This document shows positions 16,394 to 23,063 of a stretch of 25,425 nucleotides of DNA, piece by piece. The notes beneath the pieces were generated by a model. That model was not told the DNA's origin. It worked only from the letters and a program-made list of their open reading frames with translations, and searched no databases. The stretch's first letter is position 1, and every line of letters begins with the position of its first letter. Position numbers and translations under genes: made by a program. The stretch is from FEN-1099 sp964511015 (GTDB lineage Bacteria; Lernaellota; Lernaellaia; Lernaellales; Lernaellaceae), in the NCBI GenBank assembly GCA_964511015.1, contig CAZEDX010000064.1, positions 1 to 25,425 on the forward strand. The letters are read 5' to 3'.

Positions 16394-16831
16394 TCACAGA
16401 CTCCACAACGCTAGGCCGGTCCTTGGGTCGAGTTCGCGCACCAGATCGACATCGTCATATGCCACCAAGTGGAACTCGCACACGAAGACCTCGGCCTCGA
16501 CCAGATGGCCGGCGATAATGCGCGTCTGGCCGCCCTCTTCCCAACTGCCGTTGATGTGCAGGTGACAGAACAGCTCGCCGTCGCGCAGGCTGAGGTTGCC
16601 CATCAGCGAGAGCACTTCGGTCATGCCGGCGCGTTCGAGCGGGGGGGTATATTTGCGTTCCTTGATGTCGTACTCGGTCACCTTCAGGTTGGTGACGCCG
16701 CCAATGGCCGTGAGGCGGCCGGCTTTCACCCCGTGCGCTTTGGCCACGGCGTACAGCGCGTCGGGCAGCTTGTCGCCGCGTTCAAGGCGGCCGACGATCG
16801 TGCGCGTTTTGGTGCTTTCTCTGGTGCGCAT
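16394..16831 (-). CDS. PPC (DUF296) domain protein
   Basis: The 145-residue protein is a single PPC/DUF296 domain, a trimeric fold shared by bacterial single-domain proteins and plant AT-hook proteins. Family landmarks are visible in order: GRLERGDKLPDALYAVAKAH, VKAGRLTAIGGV, TEVLSLMGNLS, CHLHING with H90 and H92, and AGHLVEAEVFVCE with H109. In crystal structures of this family the three histidines bind a metal. No AT-hook is present, so DNA binding is not indicated. GGGAGAG just before the ATG at 16831 supports that start over a longer frame that would run into the preceding gene. The stop is 16 bases from the end of the convergent membrane gene. It is probably co-transcribed with the DUF6125-like gene, 16 bases upstream. 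Confidence 0.9.
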   Translation of the reverse strand: MRTRESTKTRTIVGRLERGDKLPDALYAVAKAHGVKAGRLTAIGGVTNLKVTEYDIKERKYTPPLERAGMTEVLSLMGNLSLRDGELFCHLHINGSWEEGGQTRIIAGHLVEAEVFVCEFHLVAYDDVDLVRELDPRTGLALWSL

Positions 16832-16847
16832 GGTTCTCTCCCGGTTC

Positions 16848-17363
16848 CTACTTGTCGGTTTCGAGGGTGAACCGCCAGACGCAGGCTTCGTTGCTGCAGT
16901 CGTCGGGCGGACATTGCACGCATTCGGTTTTGATGCGCGGGTCAACCGCGGCGGCAAAGCCGGAGTATTCCACCTGGCCGACTGGCTTGCACGGGAAGTC
17001 GGGCAAGCCCTTGCGCCGGCGAGCGGTCTGCACCCGGCAGGCCTTCATGCGGTAGATCAGCGCATCGCCCTCGCGGGTGATTTCCTGTTCGTTGACGCAG
17101 GCATAGAGGCGATATCCCAGCGCTTTTTCCAGTCCATCAAGGCCGCTGCCTTTGGGGATATCGAAGGCGCCTATGATGCGGTTGGCCTCGGCCCCGGTGA
17201 AGCGGCGCCACGAGGCGATGTCCAGTTCGATAGCAACGTCGAGGCCGTACTTTTCCTCGACAGCCAGAAACCAGCAACCATCGTGCGCCAACCAGTTGTG
17301 GGCGTACACCGAAAGCAGCTTAAGCAACGCTTCCCGATCGAGATCCGCGAATTTGTCCGCCAT
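16848..17363 (-). CDS. DUF6125-like cysteine-rich cytosolic protein
   Basis: The 171-residue protein shows AHNWLAHDGCWFLAVEEKYG, then AIELDIASWRRFTGAEANRI, a GLDGLEKAL helix, CRVQTARRRKGLPDFPCKP and a final cluster of four cysteines (148, 151, 156, 161). I recognise the pattern as the DUF6125 family of deltaproteobacterial and related anaerobic bacteria. Conserved C109, C125, C148 and C151 could bind a metal ion or iron-sulfur cluster; that is inference. No signal or membrane segment is present. GGAG seven bases before the ATG at 17363 selects this start. The PPC gene follows after 16 bases, so the two may form a transcription unit. Function is not established. Confidence 0.82.
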   Translation of the reverse strand: MADKFADLDREALLKLLSVYAHNWLAHDGCWFLAVEEKYGLDVAIELDIASWRRFTGAEANRIIGAFDIPKGSGLDGLEKALGYRLYACVNEQEITREGDALIYRMKACRVQTARRRKGLPDFPCKPVGQVEYSGFAAAVDPRIKTECVQCPPDDCSNEACVWRFTLETDK

Positions 17364-17449
17364 ACGCCGGCTCCGTGTGGGTTTGGGTGGCCACATTAAC
17401 ACAGCTAGGCAGCTGCGGGCCACCCGCCGCCGGGCCAGGAACGGCGCGG

Positions 17450-17458
17450 TTATCCACA
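17450..17458 (+). other. single perfect DnaA-box sequence in a 236-bp divergent gap
   Basis: TTATCCACA matches the DnaA-box consensus exactly. It lies in the 17364-17599 gap between divergent genes, upstream of a T-rich run (TTTTTTAACTTTTT near 17498). I found no second copy nearby and no replication genes, so an origin is not supported. It may be a DnaA-controlled promoter site or chance. Apart from this and the promoter at 17529 I see nothing else in the gap. Confidence 0.25.
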
Positions 17459-17528
17459 GGTTCGGCCAGGACGGCCAACCTACCTACCCAGCGGTCTTTT
17501 TTAACTTTTTGGTCGTCTCCGGGTCGTA

Positions 17529-17557
17529 TTGACAGTGTATGCGGCTAAGGGTAGTTT
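17529..17557 (+). promoter_or_regulatory. sigma70-type promoter of the DUF1573 lipoprotein
   Basis: TTGACA at 17529-17534 is a perfect -35 hexamer. TAGTTT at 17552-17557, 17 bases later, is a fair -10. Transcription would start about 35 bases before the ATG at 17600, leaving room for the GGAG ribosome site. Confidence 0.6.
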
Positions 17558-17599
17558 ACGCCGCAATTGTTTCTTAGGCGTAATTCCGGAGATTGAACC

Positions 17600-18439
17600 A
17601 TGAAGAAAATTGTTGCGGTAATGCTGGTGGTTCTGATGGCGGTGCTGCTGATGGCTTGCGAGCCCAAAGGGCCGAAGATCAGCGCGGTGGAGAATACTTT
17701 CAACTTCGGTCAGATCGACCAGTATGAAAGCGTGACCCACGTGTTCGTCATCAAGAACGACGGCGACCAGAATCTCGAAATCAAGAAGGTGAAGACGACC
17801 TGCGGCTGCACCGCGGCCAAGCAGAAATCCAACATCGTCGAGCCCGGCAAGCAGACCGAAATCGAAGTGACCTTCAACGCCGGTCCGCGCAGCGGCGAGC
17901 AGAAGAAGAAGATCACCGTCGAAACCAACGATCCGGTGACCCCGCGCCTTGAACTCTACATCGAAGGCACCGTGGTCGTGCGGCTCGAAGCCAACCCGCG
18001 CCTGATCCGCATCCTCGATGTCGAATCGGGTCAGGAAGCGTCGGGCAAAGTGACCCTGACCAACAAGAGCCAGGAGCCGGTGACCATCAGCGAATTCAAA
18101 TACACGGACGAGAACGTGGTGAAGGTCGAACTGCTGGCCGACGGTCAGCCGGTGGCCTTGCCCTTCAAACTCGCCGCCGGCCAGTCGGTGGAAATGTCCG
18201 CCACGGTCAAGATGCCGGCCGACAAGAAGTTCCTGCGCACCTCGATCCAGGTCGTGACCGCCGAAAAGCCCGACAAGCCGATTTCGGTCAACGTCGTGCT
18301 GCGCAAGAAGGGCACCGACCAGATTCTGAAGCCGGGCCAGGCCGGCCAAAAGATCAAGAAGCTCGTACCGGGCGCCGGCCCCTCGTCCATGATGGCCCCG
18401 GGCGTGAAACCCTCCAAGCCGAAGAAGAAGCCGAATTAG
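17600..18439 (+). CDS. DUF1573 lipoprotein
   Basis: A 279-residue lipoprotein: signal MKKIVAVMLVVLMAVLLMA then C20. The first domain (~28-125) is a DUF1573 immunoglobulin-like fold with the hallmark FNFGQIDQYE, VFVIKNDGDQNLEIKKVKT and TTCGCTAA (C68-G-C70), then VTFNAG and ITVETNDPVTP. A second, more divergent domain of the same type fills ~130-235. The end is a Lys/Pro-rich tail (KPSKPKKKPN) that could contact acidic glycan, lipid heads or peptidoglycan. DUF1573 proteins are exported and widely found in Bacteroidetes and Deltaproteobacteria with no settled role. GGAG lies nine bases before the ATG. The gene stands alone between its own promoter and terminator. Many A-ending Lys codons near the start give way to AAG later, consistent with high expression but not proof. 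Confidence 0.92.
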   Translation: MKKIVAVMLVVLMAVLLMACEPKGPKISAVENTFNFGQIDQYESVTHVFVIKNDGDQNLEIKKVKTTCGCTAAKQKSNIVEPGKQTEIEVTFNAGPRSGEQKKKITVETNDPVTPRLELYIEGTVVVRLEANPRLIRILDVESGQEASGKVTLTNKSQEPVTISEFKYTDENVVKVELLADGQPVALPFKLAAGQSVEMSATVKMPADKKFLRTSIQVVTAEKPDKPISVNVVLRKKGTDQILKPGQAGQKIKKLVPGAGPSSMMAPGVKPSKPKKKPN

Positions 18440-18464
18440 TTCGCTTCATTACTTCCAGCCACAC

Positions 18465-18495
18465 AGGCGCCTCTGCGGAGGCGCCTTTCTTTTTG
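18465..18495 (+). terminator. rho-independent terminator of the DUF1573 gene
   Basis: A 9-bp perfect stem (AGGCGCCTC at 18465-18473, GAGGCGCCT at 18478-18486) with a TGCG loop is followed by TTCTTTTT. It begins 26 bases after the stop codon. The opposite-strand gene ends at 18527, and the structure has only a weak T-run on that side. Confidence 0.85.
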
Positions 18496-18526
18496 ATTCC
18501 TCGGATTCCGGCGGCGGGGGGATCGC

Positions 18527-18769
18527 TCAAGTGGTGAAGTTGTTCGCGCCGCACATGGGGCAGCGTTTGCGCAACCGCGGCACTTCGCCGACCCAGCGGC
18601 AAGACGCGCATTCGACGTGGATGGTGTCCACGATGTCGGCTGTACCGGTCCGCGAACGGCGCACAAAGGCGAAGAGTGTGGTGATCAGGATGGAGATCGA
18701 TAGGATCACCACCGCCACAAACCAAACAATTTCAGGCAGCAACCAATGACCGACGATCCCCGTGCTCAT
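18527..18769 (-). CDS. membrane-anchored zinc-ribbon small protein
   Basis: An 80-residue protein: one transmembrane helix at about 13-36 (PEIVWFVAVVILSISILITT), a basic patch (RRSR), then a compact zinc ribbon with C54-x2-C57 and C70-x2-C73 in the pattern ECASCRW...RCPMCGANNF. The positive-inside rule places the ribbon in the cytoplasm. The ATG at 18769 has AAGGA a few bases upstream. It follows the 99-residue gene by 43 bases and is probably in the same transcript. Such small ribbon proteins are of unknown function; this one may recruit a partner or nucleic acid to the membrane. A longer upstream frame overlaps the neighbour and is not used. Confidence 0.8.
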   Translation of the reverse strand: MSTGIVGHWLLPEIVWFVAVVILSISILITTLFAFVRRSRTGTADIVDTIHVECASCRWVGEVPRLRKRCPMCGANNFTT

Positions 18770-18812
18770 TTGCTTCCTTGTCTTTTTCGCGCCGCGGCGG
18801 ACAACTCCACCG

Positions 18813-19112
18813 TCAGTGCAACGTCGCGTGCGCGCGGTCCGCGCTACGGTTGATGGCTTGGAAATAGATGTAGGCAAACAGCCGGGCCAGCGGCCGGGGC
18901 AGGCCCTGCACCAGCCGGCGGGCTTCCGCCACCGATTGCGCCGCCACCAGCCTGCGCACCACGTCGGAGAGTTGCAGGCCGTACTTCTGGCTGTCGGCCA
19001 GAATGTCTTCCTCGGACGCCGACAGCGTTTCGCTGACCAGTTCGTCGTCAAACAGGTAGTGGTAACCCGTCAGACCGCGTTCGAACAGGTACAACAACTC
19101 CGGCTGCAGCAT
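18813..19112 (-). CDS. unrecognised 99-residue helical protein
   Basis: A 99-residue soluble protein starting MLQPELLYLFERGLTGYHYL. It is acidic in the first half (DDELVSETLSASEEDILADS) and basic in the second (ARRLVQGLPRPLARLF), with no cysteine and no membrane segment; it is probably all helical. The ATG at 19112 has AGGAGG four bases before it, and a good promoter lies at 19130-19158. The small membrane zinc-ribbon gene follows. I do not recognise a family. The strong ribosome site and promoter indicate that it is a real gene. Confidence 0.75.
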   Translation of the reverse strand: MLQPELLYLFERGLTGYHYLFDDELVSETLSASEEDILADSQKYGLQLSDVVRRLVAAQSVAEARRLVQGLPRPLARLFAYIYFQAINRSADRAHATLH

Positions 19113-19129
19113 CGCTCCTCCTGATTTCG

Positions 19130-19158
19130 TTTTTAGACCGTGCCGCTTGGACTGTCAA
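19130..19158 (-). promoter_or_regulatory. sigma70-type promoter of the 99-residue gene
   Basis: Read on the minus strand, TTGACA (19158-19153) and TAAAAA (19135-19130) are 17 bases apart. The predicted start near 19123 leaves a very short leader with AGGAGG (19122-19117) almost at the RNA 5' end. Confidence 0.5.
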
Positions 19159-19183
19159 CGAATGGGCGGTGATGGAAAAGCGA

Positions 19184-19996
19184 TCAGGGCCGGCTGCGCA
19201 AGCGGCCGACCATGAGAGTCACGCACAAGCGCAGTATCACCGGATGGGTCATCTCGGTTTCGAAAGCGCCATTCGGGTCGTCGAACTCGAATTGCGACCG
19301 CAGCAGCGGCATATCGACCCGCAGCTCGGTGCCGATCGCGCCGGCGTTGGTCTGGTGCAGGTAGCCGATGCCGGTGTTGACGCGCCAGTTCGGGAACGAG
19401 GTGTCGCTGGTCGCGCCATCGTCGCCGGTTTCGGTCGATAGCGACGCCTTTTCATAGATGTAGCCGCCGCCGACCAGCAGGTAGAGCCGGTCCATCCCGC
19501 TCAGAAAGTAGCGCAGGTAGTTGACCGAAAAGCTCACGTTCGACAACGCCAACGTGGATTCACCCGAGAGATCGCCGGTGTCCCCGGTCACGTCCTGTTT
19601 CCAATTGAAAGCCAACATCTCGTAGCCGAGCTCGGCCGCGATGCCGTTATTGCCGAAGGCCGGGATCAAGCTGAGAAACGCGGAAAAGGCCGGAAAGCCG
19701 AGCGCCGCGTTGTGCGCGTCGTAGCCGAAATCGTCGCTGACGCCCGCCGCGGTCATGTCAAACTGCGGCAGGTAGAGCAAACCCAGCGAGACGGCCATGA
19801 AGCCCGACACGTTCTGTCCCCACGGAACATCGTTGTCGGGCGGAGTCTCGACGACCTGTGCCGCCGCCGGCGCCGCTCCGGCGAATACCGCCGCAGTCAC
19901 CAGCAACAAAATCAACGCGAAGCGCGCCCGGGAACGGGCCGGTGTGGAAGACGACTGAGACAGCGGAACCTCCTCGCGGTCAATTGTCGCCGTCAT
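19184..19996 (-). CDS. outer-membrane beta-barrel-like protein
   Basis: A 270-residue exported protein (from the ATG at 19996). The hydrophobic signal core FALILLLVTAAVFAGAA ends in APAAAQ, a good signal peptidase I site. The mature part alternates hydrophobic and polar residues with many Gly, Tyr and Asn, as in outer-membrane barrels: GFMAVSLGLLYLPQF, NGIAAELGYEMLAF, LYLLVGGGYIYEK, RVNTGIGYLHQ and IGTELRVDMPL. The last strand ends RLCVTLMVGRLRSRP rather than with a final aromatic, so the barrel assignment is probable, not proven. The start is uncertain: the ATG lacks a ribosome site and gives an acidic leader (DREE), whereas GAGGAGG directly precedes an in-frame CTG at 19963, which would give a clean signal peptide. 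It is divergent from the first sulfatase-like gene. Confidence 0.8.
   Translation of the reverse strand: MTATIDREEVPLSQSSSTPARSRARFALILLLVTAAVFAGAAPAAAQVVETPPDNDVPWGQNVSGFMAVSLGLLYLPQFDMTAAGVSDDFGYDAHNAALGFPAFSAFLSLIPAFGNNGIAAELGYEMLAFNWKQDVTGDTGDLSGESTLALSNVSFSVNYLRYFLSGMDRLYLLVGGGYIYEKASLSTETGDDGATSDTSFPNWRVNTGIGYLHQTNAGAIGTELRVDMPLLRSQFEFDDPNGAFETEMTHPVILRLCVTLMVGRLRSRP
19969..19975 (-). promoter_or_regulatory. strong ribosome site inside the annotated OMP start
   Basis: GAGGAGG on the minus strand is five bases before the in-frame CTG at 19963-19961. No such site lies before the ATG at 19996 or the GTG at 20002. It argues that translation starts at the CTG. Confidence 0.5.
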
Positions 19997-20107
19997 TATC
20001 ACCGGGCTGAAGACAGAATCAAGCGCAATTCGGTGTCAATCTGTATCCGGTTCCCATGGCGGCGATTTTGCCTTACATTGCGCCGGTTGCCGGAAGGGGG
20101 CACAAGC

Positions 20108-21463
20108 TTGCGACGAGCGTTCTGGTTGGTGGTGTTGTTGGCACTGCTGGCCGGCGGGTGTATCAAACCGCCGCCGCCACCACCACCGATCTATCTGATC
20201 GTCATCGATACGCTGCGCGCCGACGCGCTGAGCTGCTATGGCGGCCAGCGGCCGACGCCGGCGCTCGACAAGTTCGCCGCTAACGCCGTGTTGTTCGAGC
20301 AGTGCTTCGCGCCATCGAGCTGGACCGTGCCGAGCGTCGCCAGCATCTGGACCGGGCTCTACCCCTACCACCACGGCACCACCAAGGCGCTGATCGACCA
20401 GGGTCGGGTAGTCAGCCAGGAAACGCTAAGCGGCGGTTACACTACCATGGCCGAGATGCTCAAGGCGTCCGGCTACCGCACCTACGGCATCAGCGCCAAC
20501 GGCCACATCGCCGAAACGTACGGCTTCGCGCAGGGCTTCGACCAATTCGTCGGCCACAACTTCATGCCCAAAGCCAACGTCGCCTCCAGTTGGGCGGGAC
20601 TGGCGCCGCGGGTGGTCGCCGAACAACGCTTCGGTCAGCCGACCTTCGTGATGCTGTTTTACTTCGACCCCCACCACCCGTACTCGCCGCAGGAACCGTG
20701 GGCAACCAAGTACTGTCCCGATTGGGGCGAGAAAGCCGATCGTCTATTGGGCGACGAAATGGTCAACCTGGTCAGGGAAGACTATTTCCGGAAGCATCCG
20801 GACAAGATCCCCATCGCGCGGGCGCTCTACGATTCCGAAGTCGCCGCGCTCGATGCGCATCTGGAAATGGTCTTGCGGGAATTGCCCGGCTACGACGACG
20901 CCTGGGTGATCATCGTCGCCGACCATGGCGAATCGTTCGGCGAAGTCGGCAAGATGCTGCACGGCAACAACCTGCGACAGCCGGAAGTGCACGTGCCGCT
21001 GATGATCAAGCTGCCGCACAATCAGCTCGCCGGCACGCGCATCGCCACACCGGTCAGCTCGATCGACCTGCTGCCGACGCTGGCCGAACTGGTCAAGGTT
21101 GCGCAGCCACCGAAGAGCGACGGCCAGAGCCTGATTGCCCTGCTAATGAACGGCGGGCGAACCGCAACGCCGCGCGCGTTGTTCGCGCACATTGATGTGC
21201 CCTGGACCTACCAGCGCGCCATGTTGCGCTGGCCGTTCAAGATCATTCTCGAACGCGGCCAGGACCCGGTCGTCTACGATCTTTCCGCCGACCCCGGCGA
21301 AACCAAGAACCTGCGCCAGGCGAAAGCCGCCGAAGCCACCGCCTGGATCCGCGAAGCCGACGAAGCCACGCGCAACAACATCCGCTTCCCCCCGCGCCGC
21401 ATTTCCGGCGAGATGTCCGACGAAGCGCGCAACAAACTGCGCGAGTTGGGATATCTACAGTAG
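20108..21463 (+). CDS. sulfatase/alkaline-phosphatase superfamily lipoprotein, threonine type (copy 1)
   Basis: A 451-residue lipoprotein (MRRAFWLVVLLALLAGG, C18, then seven prolines). The sulfatase fold shows the metal motif YLIVIDTLRADALSCYGG (D34), the nucleophile region SSWTVPSVASIWTGLYP, FYFDPHHPYS and IIVADHGESFGE (D272, H273) and the histidine of GNNLRQPEVHVPL. In formylglycine sulfatases the nucleophile lies in C/S-x-P-x-R; here the equivalent is T73-V-P-S-V. This resembles the threonine nucleophile of LtaS and EptA/OpgE-type phosphotransferases, so hydrolysis of sulfate esters should not be assumed; phosphoglycerol or phosphoethanolamine transfer or phosphodiester cleavage is possible. 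The start is TTG at 20108 with GGAAGGGGG seven bases before it; the long upstream frame lies over the divergent OMP gene. The C-terminus ends ELGYLQ, as in the next gene. Confidence 0.9.
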   Translation: MRRAFWLVVLLALLAGGCIKPPPPPPPIYLIVIDTLRADALSCYGGQRPTPALDKFAANAVLFEQCFAPSSWTVPSVASIWTGLYPYHHGTTKALIDQGRVVSQETLSGGYTTMAEMLKASGYRTYGISANGHIAETYGFAQGFDQFVGHNFMPKANVASSWAGLAPRVVAEQRFGQPTFVMLFYFDPHHPYSPQEPWATKYCPDWGEKADRLLGDEMVNLVREDYFRKHPDKIPIARALYDSEVAALDAHLEMVLRELPGYDDAWVIIVADHGESFGEVGKMLHGNNLRQPEVHVPLMIKLPHNQLAGTRIATPVSSIDLLPTLAELVKVAQPPKSDGQSLIALLMNGGRTATPRALFAHIDVPWTYQRAMLRWPFKIILERGQDPVVYDLSADPGETKNLRQAKAAEATAWIREADEATRNNIRFPPRRISGEMSDEARNKLRELGYLQ

Positions 21464-21466
21464 GGA

Positions 21467-21494
21467 AGAGTGAAAAGTGAAGAATGAAAAATGG
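21467..21494 (+). repeat. degenerate heptanucleotide tandem repeat
   Basis: Four seven-base units (AGAGTGA, AAAGTGA, AGAATGA, AAAATGG) follow the stop of the first sulfatase-like gene. Downstream in the same 170-base gap are four ATCCGG copies at 21551, 21560, 21569 and 21577, and a further one at 21510. The block is AT-rich and unlike the flanking genes. Confidence 0.6.
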
Positions 21495-21633
21495 AGCGGC
21501 AAGAAGCCGATCCGGACGGTCTAGTACGATCCATTTGGAACGAATTCGCAATCCGGTGAATCCGGGCCATCCGGAGATCCGGCCTTTCCTGGACAAATGC
21601 CATTGGTCGTGGGAAATTAGGGGGTCGGCTGGT

Positions 21634-23010
21634 GTGACCGAAGTGGCGGTGAAGGGAACGAGCGCATACCGATTGCTGTTGCTATGGGGACTTGCCTTAT
21701 TGGTGGCGGTCGCCGGTTGTGGCCGGTCTGACGACGACAAGCCGCCGGTCTACCTGATCATGATCGACACACTGCGCACGGACGCACTGAGCTGCTACGG
21801 CGGCGCGCGCCCCACGCCGGCGTTCGACCGTTTCGCGTCCCAAGCCGTATTGTTCGAGAACTGCTTCGCCCCGTGCAGTTGGACACTGCCCAGCGTGGCC
21901 AGCGTCTGGACCGGGCTGTATCCATTCCACCACGGCACCACCGAAGGCGCGGTGGCCGAGCGCAAGGTGGTGCGCCAGCAGGAACTCAGCCCGCGCCTGA
22001 TTACGTTGGGCGAGGTCTTCAAGAACGCCGGCTACAGCACGTTCGGCATCAGCGCCAACGGCCACATTGCCGAGGAGTTCGGCTTCGCCCAAGGTTTCGA
22101 CAAGTTCTTCGGTTTCTCGTTCATACCGAAAGACCTGCCCGCCGCGCGTTGGAAACGCCTGTCGGCCCGCGTGGCGCTGACGCAACGCCGGCATCCGACC
22201 TTCACCATGCTGTTCTTCTTCGACCCGCACCTGCCTTACGACCCACGCGAGCCGTACATCACCAAGTACTGCCCCAACTGGCGCGAGCAGTCGGCGGATT
22301 TCCTCGACCACATGACCGAACTGGCGAAGAAGGGCTACATCCAGGAGCATCCGGAAAAGATCCCCGTGGCCCGCGCGTTGTACGATTCGGAAGTTGCCTG
22401 GCTCGATGAGTATTTGGCCACGGCCCTGCCCGCGCTGCCGGGCTATGACGACGCGTGGGTGATCATCACCGCCGACCACGGCGAATCGTTCGGCGAGGAA
22501 GGCCGGATGCTGCACGGCAACAACCTGCGGCAGCCGGAGGTGCACGTGCCGCTGCTGATTAAGATGCCGAACGGCCAACGCGGCGGCACGCGCGTCGCGC
22601 AGGCCGTCAGCCTGGTGGACATTCTGCCGACACTCGCCGCGATCTGCGGCATGCGTTCCCCCCCGCCGATGGACGGCGTCAGCCTGCTACCCGCTCTCCA
22701 CGGCGAAAAGCTCGCGCCGCGGCCGTTGTTCATGCACCTCAAGCTCGGCCCCGCTTTTTCCCGTGGCATGGTACGCTGGCCGTTCAAGGTTATTCTGCGC
22801 GAAAAGCTGCCGGCGACGGTGTTCGATCTGACCGACGACGCGGCCGAAGCGAACGACCTGCGCGAGATTCTCGGGCCCGAAGGCGCCCGCTTGGTCCGCG
22901 AAGCCGACAACGGCACCCAACCTGCGATCCGTTTCCCACCGCGCAGCATTGCCAACCAAAAGAGCGATGCGGAACAGAAACGGCTGCGCGAATTGGGGTA
23001 TCTGCAGTAG
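21634..23010 (+). CDS. sulfatase/alkaline-phosphatase superfamily lipoprotein, threonine type (copy 2)
   Basis: A 458-residue paralogue of the preceding protein, aligned almost without gaps: VYLIMIDTLRTDALSCYGGA (D45), CSWTLPSVASVWTGLYP with T84 in the nucleophile place, FFFDPHLPYD, IITADHGESFGE (D281, H282), GNNLRQPEVHVPL and the same RELGYLQ end. A signal peptide ends at the lipobox VAVAGC (C29), followed by an acidic DDD linker where copy 1 has polyproline. GTG at 21634 is chosen: AGGGGG lies nine bases upstream, and the frame before it reads through non-coding ATCCGG repeats. The ATG at 21484 is much less likely. Both proteins should be lipid-anchored in the periplasm or outer membrane; loop differences (residues 125-165) suggest different substrates. 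A tandem duplication is the simplest origin. Confidence 0.9.
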   Translation: MTEVAVKGTSAYRLLLLWGLALLVAVAGCGRSDDDKPPVYLIMIDTLRTDALSCYGGARPTPAFDRFASQAVLFENCFAPCSWTLPSVASVWTGLYPFHHGTTEGAVAERKVVRQQELSPRLITLGEVFKNAGYSTFGISANGHIAEEFGFAQGFDKFFGFSFIPKDLPAARWKRLSARVALTQRRHPTFTMLFFFDPHLPYDPREPYITKYCPNWREQSADFLDHMTELAKKGYIQEHPEKIPVARALYDSEVAWLDEYLATALPALPGYDDAWVIITADHGESFGEEGRMLHGNNLRQPEVHVPLLIKMPNGQRGGTRVAQAVSLVDILPTLAAICGMRSPPPMDGVSLLPALHGEKLAPRPLFMHLKLGPAFSRGMVRWPFKVILREKLPATVFDLTDDAAEANDLREILGPEGARLVREADNGTQPAIRFPPRSIANQKSDAEQKRLRELGYLQ

Positions 23011-23063
23011 TGAAGGAGTGAGCCGAGCGGAGAGCCTGCCGGCCACGGATGAGTCGAAAGCCC

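Noticed and set aside
14955..16565. 536-codon frame overlapping the second GT-C-like gene
   Set aside because: A shifted frame of a gene with clear membrane segments; the product is Arg/Ala-rich with no domain and crosses the true stop.
17364..17599. Replication origin suggested by a DnaA box and an AT-rich stretch
   Set aside because: Only one box, no dnaA, dnaN, gyrB or rpmH nearby, and ordinary divergent genes on both sides.
20003..20107. Promoter for the OMP gene using TTGACA on the minus strand (20039-20034)
   Set aside because: No acceptable -10 hexamer is found at 16-18 bases, so it was not listed as a feature.
20108..23010. Formylglycine sulfatase pair
   Set aside because: The C/S-x-P-x-R activation motif is absent in both proteins, so the canonical sulfatase label was not used.
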